Counted from the stretch's first letter, positions 48,760 to 60,175 are shown. The stretch: 64,000 nucleotides of DNA from Symbiodinium natans (GCA_905221605.1 CAJNDS010002103.1:1-64000), one strand, 5' to 3'. Notes: a model not told the origin generated them from the letters alone. Numbers and translations: made by a program.

Positions 48760-49480
48760 CTCGAACCCCTCCTCCTCAACCCTGAACCCCAGCCAAAACA
48801 ACCATGCGGAAGGATTACCCTGCTTGTGGGACAGCTCAGGGGTGCCGCCACTTTGCTGCAGTAGGGTTCTTGCACACCAGTTGTGAAGTCTTAGGGCTTA
48901 CCGCTTGCAGGATTTGGCCAAAGAGTGGCGATTTTGATTATTGCTTCCCAGAACACAAGGGCTCTTTGTATAGTAGGCTTCAAGGTGAGGCTTTTGCCAT
49001 CAAGAAGCTCGCATCGACACCACGCAAGCATCGCCGAGGATAGAGGTCGCCGTGATGCGAATGCCACGCGGAGTGCATTAGTTTCTTTTTGCCTATATTA
49101 TTTAATGGCTACCGCCAATGCCGCCGACCCCGACAGGAGGCCCTAGGGTTTACACAAACACCCCCTACATTGCGCTTACATATATCCATAGGTTCTAGAG
49201 TTCAGGGGGGGCGAAACATTGAGTTCACGCGCAGGGAGTTGGCGCGCAACCTTAAACCCTAAACCTCACACCTTAAACTCGAAACCCTGAACCCTTAAAC
49301 CCCAAACTACTAAACCCTCAACCCCCTTAACCAGGAGAGCCGAACCGGGGTGAGGTGGGGGGTAAGCGGTGATGGCGGGGGGGTGGGGGGGGGTTGGGGG
49401 CAGAGGTGAAGGGGTGAAGGTGGGGCGGGGCGGCGGGGGGGGGCGGGGGGGGGCGGGGGGGTTCGGGCATGCACTGGAGC

Positions 49481-49580
49481 NNNNNNNNNNNNNNNNNNNN
49501 NNNNNNNNNNNNNNNNNNNNNNNNNNNNNNNNNNNNNNNNNNNNNNNNNNNNNNNNNNNNNNNNNNNNNNNNNNNNNNNN
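49481..49580. other. Assembly gap of 100 N
   Basis: Exactly 100 N between a G-rich stretch (49370-49480) and the satellite; true size unknown. Confidence 0.99.
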
Positions 49581-51713
49581 ATTCCCCCCCCCGGAATTAA
49601 ATAATTTAAATAATTTGAATAATTTAAATAATTTAAATAATTTAAATCCGAAAAGGGGGGTTCGGATTTAAATTATTTAAATTATTTAATTCCCCCCCCC
49701 GGAATTAAATAATTTAAATAATTTAAATAATTTAAATAATTTAAATAATTTAAATAATTTAAATAATTTAAATCCGAAAAGGGCGGGGGGGGCCAGGCCC
49801 GACCAGGCCCCCCCCCCCTTCCCAGAATTAAATAATTTAAATAATTTAAATCCGAAACGCCCCTTTCGGATTTAATTTATTTAAATTATTTAAATTATTT
49901 AAATTATTTAATTCCGGGGGGGGGAATTAAATAATTTAAATAATTTAAATCCGAAAGGGGGGGTTCGGATTTAAATTATTTAAATTATTTAATTCACCCC
50001 CCGGAATTAAATAATTTAAATAATTTAAATAAGTTAAATAATTTAAATCCGAAAAGGGGGGGGGGGCCAGGTCCGACCAGGCCCCCCCCCTTCCCAGAAT
50101 TAAATAATTTAAATAATTTAAATCCGAAACGCCCCTTTCGGATTTAAATTATTTAAATTATTTAATTCTGGGAAGGGGGGGGGGGGGCCCGGGCCTGGCC
50201 CCCCCCCCTTTTCGGATTTAATTTATTTAAATTATTTAAAGTATTTAAATTATTTAATTCCGGGGGGGGAGAATTAAATAATTTAAATAATTTAAATCCG
50301 AAAGGGGGGGTTCGGATTTAAATTATTTAAATTATTGAATTCCCACCCCCCGGAATTAAATAATTTAAATAATTTAAATAATTTAAATAATTTAAATAAT
50401 TTAAATAATTTAAATAATTTAAATCCGAAAAGGAGGGGGGGCAGGCCCGACCAGGCCCCCCCCCTTCCCAGAATTAAATAATTTAAATAATTTAAATCCG
50501 AAATGCCCCTTTCGGATTTAAATTATTTAAATTATTTAATTCTGGGAAGGGGGGGGGGGCCCGGGCCTGGCCCCCCCCTTTTCGGATTTAATTTATTTAA
50601 ATTATTTAAATTATTTAAATTATTTAAATTATTTAATTCCGGGGGGGGAATTAAATAATTTAAATAATTTAAATCTGAAAGGGGGGGTTCGGATTTAAAT
50701 TATTTAAATTATTTAATTCCCCCCCCCGGAATTAAATAATTTAAATAATTTAAATAATTTAAATAATTTAAATAATTTAAATAATTTAAATCCGAAAAGG
50801 GGGGTTCGGATTTAAACTATTTAAATTATTTAATTCCCCCCCCCGGAATTAAATAATTTAAATAATTTAAATAATTTAAATAATTTAAATCCGAAAAGGG
50901 GGGGGGGGCCAGGCCCGACCAGGCCCCCCCCCTTCCCAGAATTAAATAATTTAAATAATTTAAATCCGAAACGCCCCTTTCGGATTTTCGGATTTAATTT
51001 ATTTAAATTATTTAAATTATTTAATTCCGGGGGGGGAATTAAATAATTTATATAATTTAAATCCGAAAGGGGGGGTTCGGATTTAAATTATTTAAATTAT
51101 TTAATTCCCCCCCCCGGAATTAAATAATTTAAATAATTTAAATAATTTAAACAATTTAAATAATTTAAATAATTTAAATAATTTAAATAATTTAAATAAT
51201 TTAAATAATTTAAATAATTTAAATCCGAAAAGGAGGGGGGGCAGGCCCGACCAGGCCCCCCCCCTTCCCAGAATTAAATAATTTAAATAATTTAAATCCG
51301 AAACGCCCCTTTCGGATTTAAATTATTTAAATTATTTAATTCTGGGAAGGGGGGGGGGGCCCGGGCCTGGCCCCCCCCTTTTCGGATTTAATTTATTTAA
51401 ATTATTTAAATTATTTAAATTATTTAAATTATTTAATTCTGGGGGGGGGGAATTAAATAATTTAAATAATTTAAATCCGAAAGGGGGGGTTCGGATTTAA
51501 ATTATTTAATTCCCCCCCCGGAATTAAATAATTTAAATAATTTAAATAATTTAAATAATCTAAATAATTTAAATAATCTAAAGAATTTAAATCCGAAAAG
51601 GGGGGCGGGCCAGGCCCGACCAGGCCCCCCCCCCTTCCCAGAATTAAATAATTTAAATAATTTAAATCCGAAACGCCCCTTTCGGATTTAAATTATTTAA
51701 ATTATTTAGTTCC
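49581..51713. repeat. Palindromic AATTATTTAA satellite, second copy
   Basis: Same satellite as 45828-48078; the block 50180-50570 is nearly identical to 46740-47130, down to rare features such as GAATTCCCACCCCCCGG. Ends with the same foldback (51740-51848) as the first copy (48103-48210). Confidence 0.9.
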
Positions 51714-51894
51714 TTGCCCCAGAACCCCCAGAAACGACAACAGGGTCTATTTGGCAGATGGCTTTTGTGAATAAGCATACGTTTTGGGGCCTTATTTCCT
51801 CTTTAAAACCCGAGTCTCAGCTTCCAAATAGACCCTATTTAAGCTGCACACACCCCCCCCCCCCCCCATATAATGGCTAAGTATGCTGATTGTA

Positions 51895-51986
51895 TAGGTG
51901 GCTCCTCGAACTTTCGCGCCTTCCATCTTGTGGCCCAGCTCCAGCGACTGTAATCTTCCTGCAAGGCCTGGCCGGCGTCCTTAGTG
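51895..51986 (-). CDS. Unassigned exon (GQALQEDYSRWSW...)
   Basis: Contains GQALQEDYSRWSWATRWKAR then KFEEPP. Acceptor TACGCAACTCAG at the end of an inverted-repeat element (52000-52078). Confidence 0.5.
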
Positions 51987-51999
51987 CTGAGTTGCGTAG

Positions 52000-52078
52000 C
52001 CCAGAAGCGTACACTTCAGCTCTAGGAGGAATTACGTACCCCCAAAAGTCTAAAGTGTACTCCTCTCAGGTTACTAAG
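52000..52078. mobile_element. Inverted-repeat element family O (GTACACTT...AAGTGTAC)
   Basis: CCAGAAGCGTACACTTCAGC ... AAAGTGTACTCCTCTCAGG. A related copy lies at 17312-17415. The donor of exon 52075-52241 and the acceptor of exon 51895-51986 lie at its two ends, so it makes up essentially the whole intron. Confidence 0.8.
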
Positions 52079-52241
52079 TGCTTGCCCTTGTCCTGGTCGC
52101 GTATCCTCGGGGGTCCGGAGTGAGTCCAGTCTTCCCCGATGGCACTGGGGAAGTTTTTGTGGGCCTTTCCGCAGCCGACGTGGCAGTGAAAGCCGCTCAG
52201 CTAAGTGCATGGTGCAGGCCGTGCAGCTCCTCTTACTGGTG
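52075..52241 (-). CDS. Unassigned exon (CTACTMHLAERLS...)
   Basis: About 55 open codons including CTACTMHLAERLSLPRRLRK and DSLRTPEDTRPGQGQAL. Acceptor CCCGACCAGAG; the donor TTA|GTAACCTG is the first base pair of an inverted-repeat element. Confidence 0.55.
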
Positions 52242-52335
52242 CTCTGGTCGGGACGGGGGAACGAGGTAACCCTACAAATCCTTATTAAGGGTCATATAGG
52301 GCCCGAATTCCCCTCAATTCCCTGCTAAACAGTAC

Positions 52336-52438
52336 TCCGTTGGCTCTGTCGCATGTGGTAGAGGATGCCCCGGATCGCGTGGCGCCAGGCGAATCGCTCT
52401 CGCCGGGTGCCAGTTTGGAGATTTGGTCCTCGGATGGG
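52336..52438 (-). CDS. Unassigned exon (DQISKLAPGESDS...)
   Basis: Peptide DQISKLAPGESDSPGATRSG then ASSTTCDRANG. Acceptor CCCATCCGAG, donor GGA|GTACTG. Confidence 0.55.
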
Positions 52439-53113
52439 TATCAGCGCCAGTCGCAGTTTCGAGTGCCGGTGAAAAACGCCACAGACAACATGTTTTTATG
52501 GACGACGTAAATCCGCTGAGACACTTGTAGTGAAGAACATAGAAACTCATCTTGCAAGCAGTCGTTGGAGTGTGCGCAGAACGCTCACCCCAGCTGCAAA
52601 TAAGCCAGTAGTTCATGTGCGATCGCTCTGGTACCACTATCATGCCATCAGCAGCACTGGCTAGTGATATCTTACGGCCATTAACCTAGCTTTTGCCCTA
52701 CCGAAATGAGTGCTAGCTGCCTTCTCCCCCAAACCCCGACGCCCCGTTGGAGAAAGTAGGTCTGACTCGGATAGAAACGGAGTCCCCCCCCCCCCCTCCC
52801 CCCCCCACCCCAAACCCCTCTCCCTACAAAAAACGGCCTAATTACCCTAGAGTCCCACTTCAAACTCATTACTTATCTTGGATTTAAGGTTGAGTCTTTG
52901 GAAAGGCTTGGGACCCCTTGGTGACCCCTCAAAACCCCTCGAAACGCAGAACAGCCATATCTACCCATGACCTTCCTAGGGGTTTACATGGTCCCTTAGT
53001 ATGGGCGCCCTTAAAGGGGAACCCCCTATATATCCCTTATTCAGAGCCCATGCAACTACCCTTTCAAAGTTCAATCTCAAGCCTGGCAGCTGCTGTCGCG
53101 CGTCCAAGCTCAC

Positions 53114-53142
53114 CTCATACTCTGTGCCAGCACGGTGGTAAC
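53114..53142 (-). CDS. Unassigned 29-bp exon (YHRAGTEYE)
   Basis: Excellent sites on both sides: acceptor CGCCGCTTTTTCAG, donor GAG|GTGAGC. The frame stays open 16 codons past the donor. Confidence 0.45.
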
Positions 53143-53278
53143 CTGAAAAAGCGGCGCGGTGGACCCTTGGGGTTTCATGGACAGTAAACCCTAAACGCCA
53201 AACCCTAAATCCTAAACCCTAAACCCTAAACCCCTACCCTCAAGCCTCAAGCCTCAACCCTAAACGCCTTAGAAGACC

Positions 53279-53337
53279 CCGGAACGTGCCTCCCTGTGCC
53301 ACGTGTTGCGACACGGCTTGCCAAACCTACACCTCTT
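53279..53337 (-). CDS. Unassigned Cys-containing exon (KRCRFGKPCRNTW...)
   Basis: Peptide KRCRFGKPCRNTWHREARSG. CRFGKPC....H recalls a CCCH zinc finger, but Cys-to-His spacing is one too long. Acceptor TGCACTTCAG. Confidence 0.4.
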
Positions 53338-53586
53338 CTGAAGTGCACGGGACCTAGCTGTGGGAGCACGATCCCACACACGTGGACCTAGGCCCGAGTG
53401 TGATTGGAGGCCCACCCAAAACCCAAAACCCTAAACCCCAAGGTTCACAAGGTTTAGGGTTTAGGGTTTAGGGTTCAGGATGTTCCCCCCTTATACTAAC
53501 AGTCCTTTGTAGGGACTCCAGTACCCCTTATTATGATCCCCATTAGGGACTGTTAGTACAAAGGGGGAACATCCCAAGTTTAGGAT

Positions 53587-53663
53587 TTAAGCGCCATCCC
53601 CAAGCAAGTGGCGACACGAGGCGTCACCCAACAGCATGGCGCCGTGGATTGCGTCCTGGGCCT
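53587..53663 (-). CDS. Possible last exon with stop (...CRHLLGDGA*)
   Basis: Peptide AQDAIHGAMLLGDASCRHLL then GDGA and TAA. Acceptor GCTCCTACTCCAG. May mark a gene end. Confidence 0.45.
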
Positions 53664-53934
53664 CTGGAGTAGGAGCAACTTACTCCTCCAATAACCAAGG
53701 GGGAAAGGGCTACACTGTTTTTTTCTACTAAACAAGGAAACCCAAAAAGTTGAAAGTTCAGCTGTTGGCGAAATAGGGCAAGAGTCCGTGTTCCCCCACA
53801 GGTGCCAAGGTGCAAACCCTAAACCTTGAGCCCTGAAGACCAACAAATTAACTACTCCCCGTGAATTGAAACCATCATAACAGTGATTTGGGCTAAAAAA
53901 CAGATGACGACTAAGACATACATTCTAATCGGAC

Positions 53935-54036
53935 ACTTTCGGTCAAACCGCCAAAACAAAGCTGAAGCCCGCCTCTGGGCACATGTCGATCCACGTGCTG
54001 GTCGCACCAAAGACCTGCCAGATCCTGTCTTGGATC
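53935..54036 (-). CDS. Unassigned exon, strand uncertain (DPRQDLAGLWCDQ...)
   Basis: 34 codons: DPRQDLAGLWCDQHVDRHVP then RGGLQLCFGGLTES. Acceptor GCATCTGAG, donor AGT|GTCCGAT. The plus strand is open as well. Confidence 0.4.
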
Positions 54037-54390
54037 CTCAGATGCAGGTCATGCCTCTTTGCATTGGGGTTTACAAAAATAAAGAACCCCTTATTTAGAC
54101 CCAAATAGCAGGATTACAAAAATAAAAAGACCCCTTATTTAGACCCAAATAGTAGGATTCCCTGATATGAGTAACAAGGACCCCAGTACCGTACCCCCAA
54201 TTTCGGAAAGCCCCCTTGTCAGACAGTCCGGGCAGGCTTCCGTGACTCCGACACACTAAAACCCTGAAGCGCAAAGGCTCTAAAGTTCCCACGGCCTCTA
54301 GAAGCCCTAAACCCTAAACCCTAAACCCTAAACCCTAAACCCTAAACCCTAAAACCCTAAACCCTAAACCCTAAACCCTAAACCCTAAAC

Positions 54391-54455
54391 CCTTGGAATA
54401 CAAGTCGCTCCGCCAGCTCCGTGCGAAGCTTGCTGCAGCTGGCTGCCTGCTCTGC
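54391..54455 (-). CDS. Unassigned exon (AEQAASCSKLRTE...)
   Basis: Peptide AEQAASCSKLRTELAERLVF, coiled-coil-like. Acceptor GGACTCTCTGTGCAG, donor AAGG|GTTTAGGG directly into a TTTAGGG array (coding strand). Confidence 0.55.
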
Positions 54456-54669
54456 CTGCACAGAGAGTCCACAAGCACAACGAGTTCAAGGTTTAGGGTT
54501 TAGGGTTTAGGGTTTATAGGGTTTAGGTCTCAGGGTAGTTACATGGTTCCTCAATATGGTCCCTTACCCTCTTGAAAGGATTTCTGATGTAAGGGCCCTT
54601 GGCTTTTATAGGGATGTAGAGGGTCCCCATACTAAGGGGCCATGGAACTACCCTTAGACTTTGATGGCA

Positions 54670-54786
54670 AGCTAAACCCTAAACCCTAAACCCTAAACCC
54701 TATACCCTAAACCCTAAACCCTAAACCCTAAACCCTAAACCCTAAACCCTAAACCCTAAACCCTAAACCCTAAACCCTAAACCCTA
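54670..54786. repeat. CCCTAAA telomere-like array
   Basis: About sixteen units, adjoining the exon 54797-54879; a TTTAGGG array (54890-54965) lies on the other side. Confidence 0.95.
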
Positions 54787-54796
54787 AAACACCAAC

Positions 54797-54879
54797 TCCC
54801 TGCCTGGATGGCGCGCCAGATGGCCTCCTGTACATGGGGATCCTCGAGCAGTTGGTCTGCAGATCCCGAAGCCATGGCG
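54797..54879 (-). CDS. Unassigned exon (AMASGSADQLLED...)
   Basis: Peptide AMASGSADQLLEDPHVQEAI then WRAIQAG. Acceptor CCAACGCGTCAG behind a CCCTAAA array, donor GA|GTTGGTGTTTTAGGG. Confidence 0.55.
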
Positions 54880-55034
54880 CTGACGCGTTGGGTTTAGGGT
54901 TTAAGGTTTAGGGTTTAGGGTTTAGGGTTTAGGGTTTAAAGTGCAGGGTTTAGGGTTTAAGGTTGGGTAGTTGGGGTTGGGCAGAGGCGGAAGCAGCCCC
55001 CAAAAAAAGCAGGCCTCAAACGGCTGCAAGCCTG

Positions 55035-55188
55035 TTGGGGTTTGAGGGGTTTACGGGGTTTGCGGGGTTTGTAGGGTTTGTAGGGTTTGTAGGGTTTGAG
55101 GGGTTTGTAGGGTTTGTGGAGTTTGCAGGGTTTGAGGGGTTTGTAGGGTTTGTAGGGTTTGTAGGGTTTGTAGGGTTTGTAGGGTTAC
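55035..55188. repeat. 9-bp array GGGTTTGTA
   Basis: About sixteen units of a telomere-like nonamer; starts at the donor of exon 55189-55262. The Asn-Pro-Thr repeat it would encode on minus lies beyond the splice site. Confidence 0.9.
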
Positions 55189-55262
55189 GCTGCGTCTTCG
55201 CTTGGTGCTTGGCAGCAAGGAGTTGCGTTCTAGACTCTTTTGTTGCGAGGGGTCCATCAACC
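55189..55262 (-). CDS. Unassigned exon (VDGPLATKESRTQ...)
   Basis: Peptide VDGPLATKESRTQLLAAKHQ then AKTQ. The acceptor ACCACATAG is weak; the donor C|GTAACCC opens a 9-bp repeat array (55035-55188). Confidence 0.5.
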
Positions 55263-55315
55263 CTATGTGGTAGCTGACCCACCCCCAAGAGGCCGCGAGG
55301 AACTCAGACCTAAGC

Positions 55316-55423
55316 CTTGGGCTTTTGTCTCTTGCCGGATAAATAGGCCACCAGAACCCTCAAAGACTGAAAGCATAGGGGGCCATAGCCCCTTGGCGAA
55401 GCTCGAACCCCTGATCCCTCCAC
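55316..55423 (-). CDS. Unassigned exon (VEGSGVRASPRGY...)
   Basis: 36 codons: VEGSGVRASPRGYGPLCFQS then LRVLVAYLSGKRQKPK. Strong acceptor ACTTCTACTTGTCAG; ends at a GC donor (AAG|GCTTAGG) or at the TAG one codon later. Confidence 0.5.
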
Positions 55424-55543
55424 CTGACAAGTAGAAGTAGGTTAGGCTACTGGAACTAAACTTGCCCTAAACCCTCAGCCCCTAAACCCTAAACCCTAAA
55501 CCCTAAACCCTAAACCCTAAACCCTAAACCCTAAACCCTAAAC

Positions 55544-55638
55544 CCTGGCTGATATCTGCTTATCTCGGAAGTCTATCGAAGCTTTAAGGCTGGTGAGCCG
55601 GTGTCCTCGAAAGGCCACGAGCTCATCTGGTCCAGCTC
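55544..55638 (-). CDS. Unassigned exon (DELVAFRGHRLTS...)
   Basis: Contains DELVAFRGHRLTSLKASIDF then RDKQISA. Acceptor CAAAAGCCCAG, donor CAGG|GTTTAGGG. Classic setting: CCCTAAA array left, TTTAGGG array right on plus. Confidence 0.55.
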
Positions 55639-56184
55639 CTGGGCTTTTGGGTTAGGGTTTAGGGTTTAGGGTTTAGGGTTTAGGGTTCAGGGTTCAGAGT
55701 TTAGGGTTTAGGGTTGAGGGTTGAGGGTTTCGGGTTTAGGGTTTAGGGTTCAGGCTTTAGGGTTAGAGTTTAGGGTATAGGGTTTAGGGTTTAGAGTTTA
55801 GGGTTAAGGGTTTAGGGTTTATCTCGCCTGGCTCGGAGCCCTTTAAAAGAGTCGTCTGTTTGGGGTCTGCGGTTAGGGGTCGTCCTCCTGATCGTCGTCA
55901 TGTCGCTCCTCTTCATCATTCACGCCATCCCCATCACGACCATAATAGAACAAAAGACCTGAACCATCAACAAAAACGACATAGTCATAGTCCAAATGCT
56001 GATGCTAAGAATGCTGATGCAAAGAAGATGCAGAATCATGCATAATCACCCTTAGCAGCAGCATCACAGCTAGCACCATCATCAACCCTGCGCCTCATCA
56101 TGTTACTAGTCATCAGAATCAGCGCCCAAAAAGTGAGCAAGCTACCCATACATGCGTAATGGTCCCCCCCCCCCCCCCCCCCCA

Positions 56185-56241
56185 GTTAATGCGCGCAGTG
56201 GGTCGGGAACGAGAGCCTAGCCCAGCACAAGCAATCAGAGG
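56185..56241 (-). CDS. Unassigned exon (PLIACAGLGSRSR...)
   Basis: Peptide PLIACAGLGSRSRPTARINW. Acceptor CAAGAAGCCTCAG; followed by a poly-G tract on the coding strand. Confidence 0.4.
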
Positions 56242-56600
56242 CTGAGGCTTCTTGATCAGATAGCCAACACATTAAAGGAAAATTCTGAATTAAAGACGTT
56301 GATACTGGCACAGAAGCCGCCTAAAGCTCCTAAGCCCCATACCCAAAAACACCTAACCCCAATTTCCATGAGCCCCTAGCTTTTGAGTCATACCCTGAAC
56401 CCCAAGCTCTCTACATAAACTCGATGTGCGCCTACACCACTGAAGCCTGAGCTCTCACTCCCAATTCCCCAAACTTTTAAGCTCTATAAACCCATAATTA
56501 CTCAACCCCTACACCTTCAAACCCCTAGACTCAAACACCCCAAGCCCTAAACCCTAAACCCTAAACCCTAAACCCTAAACCCTAAACCCTAAACCCTGAC

Positions 56601-56650
56601 AGCTTCCCTGTCCGGGTTGCGAGCACCCGAACCCCTGGGATGCCCAGGAC
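56601..56650 (-). CDS. Unassigned exon (VLGIPGVRVLATRTGKL)
   Basis: Acceptor TGGAGCCAGAG, donor CT|GTCAGGGTTTAGGG. Confidence 0.5.
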
Positions 56651-56689
56651 CTCTGGCTCCAGAGGGCTTTAGGATTTTAAGAGGTTTAG

Positions 56690-57330
56690 GCTTTAGGGTT
56701 TAGGGTTTAGGGTTTAGGGTTCAGGGGTTTAGGGGTTTAGGGGCTTAGGGGTTTAGGGATTCAGGGGTTTAGGGTTCAGGGGTTCAGGGGTTTAGGGGCT
56801 TAGGGGTTTAGGGGTTTAGGGGTTTAGGGGTTTAGGGGTTCAGGGGTTCGGAGGTTCAGGGGTTCAGGTGTTTAGGGGTTCAGGGGTTCAGGGGTTCAGG
56901 GGTTTCAGGGGTTCAGGTGTTTAGGGGTTCAGGGTTTCAGGGTTCAGGGGTTTAGGGGTTTAGGGGTTCAGGGGTTCGGAGGTTCAGGGGTTCAGGTGTT
57001 TAGGGGTTCAGGGGTTCAGGGGTTTAGGGGTGTAGGGGTTTAGGGGTGTAGGGGTTTAGGGGTTTAGGGGTGTAGGGGTTTAGGGGTTTAGGGGTTTAGG
57101 GGTTTAGGGGTGTAGGGGTTTAGGGGTTTAGGCGTTTAGGGGTTTAGGAGTTTAGGGGTTTAGGGGTTTAGGGGTTTAGGGGTTTAGGGGTAGGGGTTTA
57201 GGGGTTTAGGGGTTTAGGGGTTTAGGGGTTTAGGGGTTTAGGGGCTTAGGGGTTTAGGGGTTTAGGGGTTTAGGGGTTCAGGGGTTCGGAGGTTAAGGGG
57301 TTCAGGTGTTTAGGGGTTCAGGGGTTCAGG
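56690..57330. repeat. 8-bp array GGGGTTTA with TTCAGGGG variants
   Basis: About 75 units of an octamer in place of the usual heptamer, with runs of TTCAGGGG and TGTAGGGG. The longest telomere-like block of the window. No gene in 56651-58107 except possible fragments near 57720-57790. Confidence 0.9.
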
Positions 57331-58107
57331 GTGTTATTGCCTTAGGGTTTGGGGGTTTGGGGATTTGGGGGTTTGGGGGTTTGGGAGTTTAAGGGTTTCA
57401 GGGGTTCCGGGGTTTAGGGCTTTAGAGTTTGGGGGTTGGGGTTTTATGGTTTTGGGGTGTTTGGGGGCTTAGGGCTATATAGGCCTTCAGGGTTTAGAGG
57501 TTGAGAGTTTAGCGCTTCAAGGGTCGAGGGTTTAGGGGTTTAGTTGCTTTGCTGCTTTGCTCCTGCGGAAGATTGAGGCCCCTAACCGCTCATAATTTTG
57601 CCACCCCACCCCCCCCCCCCCCCGGGTGAAACAAAACTAATTATAGGACCCTATGTTCCCTACCCTTATAAACCCCCTTAAACCTATATACTAAACCCTA
57701 AACCCTAAACCCTAAACTATTGGAGGGGGGTGTGGTGTGCGTCAAAGCCCGTAGGATGGCTTCGTACGGTCGACGCTCTCAGGTGTATTATCATAAGCCC
57801 TCCAGGGGTTTAAGAGGGTTTAGGGTTTAGGGTTTAGGGCTTAGGGTTTAAGATTCTTGAGGCTGAGGGCTGTAAGTTATACGTAAGCCAAACTAGGGTG
57901 AAACTGAACTAGTTTTAACTTAATCCCTAAATAAATCTCCAAACAAGATCTCCGATAGGCCTAACTGAGCCCAAGCGTTCAACCCTGAATCTTCACAAGC
58001 AACAAACGCACTAATGGGTGTCGAGGATATTTAAGGTTTAGGCCCTAAGCCCAAAACCCAAAACCCTGAACCCGGAACCCTAGTTTAGGGCACCCACGCC
58101 TTAACAC

Positions 58108-58195
58108 GCCCTTCGGCTGGGCCTCCGTAAGGAATCGCTGGCAGCTGCCACTGCCCTGTGAGTGTGTGAAGATGAGGACGTGCTCCTGGAAAGCT
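58108..58195 (-). CDS. Unassigned exon (FQEHVLIFTHSQG...)
   Basis: Peptide FQEHVLIFTHSQGSGSCQRF then LTEAQPKG. Acceptor CTCTAGACTAG, donor GGC|GTGTTAAG. Confidence 0.5.
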
Positions 58196-60113
58196 CTAGT
58201 CTAGAGGGTTCGGGTTAGGAAGTTTAGGGTTTAGGATTCAGGCTTCTGGTTCAGGGTTTAGAGACACTGTACATGCTTAGGGTTTAGGGTTCAGGACTCA
58301 TGTAGTCTCCAACGTTGCGGGGTGCTTTGGGTACTGCGCGGCTTTGGGCTGGTCAGATCTGTGGGCAGACCACTTACTTGAAGGTTCATGGGCAGTTGTA
58401 CAATTGTATATGTTATGATGATTGTTATTTTGTTGTGTGCAGTTTATGGGATTGCAGCTAGGGTCACAAGCGCCCAAAGAAGGTTGTATTCCAGCTCCAC
58501 TAAAGCTACGCGACTTGCAGGCTCAGCTATAAACCCAAACCCCAACCCTTGAAGCAGCGCGCTCAACTTTTCGAGACACTTATACGTGTCATGTAAGACC
58601 GGAACTGTACGAGCACCTCAACTTTCTAGAGCGGACCTGCAGGGGTTTAGGTCAGGGTTTAGCGTTTAGCGTTGAGCGTTTAGGGTTTAGGGTTTAGGGT
58701 TTAGGATTTAGGGTTTAGGGTTTAGGGTTTAGGGCTTAGGGTTTATAGGGCTTAGGGCTTAGGGTTTAGGCGTACCCGAGAGGTGATGGCGCGTGACCGG
58801 TCTGAGAGGTCACCATATCAAGCTATCATGCAGCTTCCAGGATGCACCCAGCCGTCCTCTTCAGTTTAGGTTAGGGTTTAGGGTTTAGGGTTTAGGGTTT
58901 AGGGTTTAGGGTTTAGGGTTTAGGGTTTAGGGTTTAGGGTTTAGGGTTTAGGGTTTAGGGTTTAGGGTTTAGGGTTTAGGGGTTCAGGGGTTCAGGGTGT
59001 TATTGCCTTAGGGTTTAGGGTTTAGGGTTTAGGGTTAAGGGATACTTGAAGGCCATACATAGCATAGGGCGACCGTGCCTGAGAACTGCTGCTACTGTAT
59101 TCCGAATCCCACATATAACTACCCATGAACTTCCAACTTCCAAGTATGTCTCACCTTGACCTGCTGCAGAAAAACTCGGACGGAAGAAGGGCTTGCCCTA
59201 TACCCCCCTTAGAACCTTAATAAACATAATATCCTTAATATCCTCTTGGGTTTTCTATGACCAAAAAATAATTTCCAAGGGGGATATAGGATAGAGGCAG
59301 TTCCCTTGGCCAAAATGGCAGGGCGTCCTCATCGATGAGCCGCTGTAGCCACGACCTGATCCGCGTATTGAAGACTGGACCCGGGACTAACCTAGGAATA
59401 AACAGGGTACCCTTCTTGGTTTTAACGGGTTTGTAAGGGAACCCCAACCCGAAAAAACAAAAAAAGGGGCCTACTCCCGATCCTAGAAGATGGAGGCGTG
59501 GTCACTCGTTGGCACCACGTGCTTGAGGCCCAAAGGAACCGTCAAGAGCCCGACAGTTGCGGTGATATAAACCAGCAACTACACAAACTCTACTCCTGCC
59601 ATCCCTACTCAAGTCGATAGACCCTAAACTCAACAAACCCCACACTCCAGGATGGACGAGTATTCCCTTTATGTAACCTCCCCATAACTTGTTCATTGTT
59701 GGGATAATATTAAAAATTTATATTTATATTCCTTATTGGGTTTAAGTACCCTTAAAAATGTAAAATGTTTCCCAACTATGACAAAGATAAGGCCCTTTAT
59801 ACTCCGTGAATATGCGGGATTACAAGGCCTACTAGCCCATCCTGGGTAGGCCTTAGAAGCCCTTCCAGGGTTCCGCTAGTCTTCCGACTTTGGAGTAGAC
59901 CCTGGAAAAAGTAGTATGCACTTTAGGGTTTAGGGTCTAGGGTCTAGGGTTTAGGGTTTAGGGTTTAGGGTTTCTGGTTTAGGGTTTAACCTTATTTTGG
60001 GTACATAGAACCCTACTTATAACTACCCATGAACCTCCAAGTAAACCCTTTTAGGGTTCAGCTCGTCCCCAAGAGGCTTGTACAGGCTCTCCAAGCCCCG
60101 AGCTTCAGCGCAC
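58196..60113. other. Telomere-like arrays, foldback elements and undecided islands
   Basis: Arrays 58630-58775 and 58865-58980, family A-like 59044-59150, family C-like 59385-59487. Islands 58780-58860 (better on plus) and 59280-59390 (open on minus, RSWLQRLIDEDALPFWPREL) are possible exons. Confidence 0.4.
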
Positions 60114-60175
60114 CTTCTTGGCTGGCTCCCCGCAGGGGCGCGAACTCAGATCGAAGGACGTCCTGAGTCGACCAG
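60114..60175 (-). CDS. Unassigned exon (WSTQDVLRSEFAP...)
   Basis: Peptide WSTQDVLRSEFAPLRGASQE. Acceptor CAACCCTGAAAG, donor AAG|GTGCGC. Confidence 0.5.

Noticed and set aside
54963-55288. Asn-Pro-Thr / Gly-Phe-Val repeat protein
   Set aside because: A 9-bp telomere-like array; the neighbouring exon ends at a GT donor just before it.
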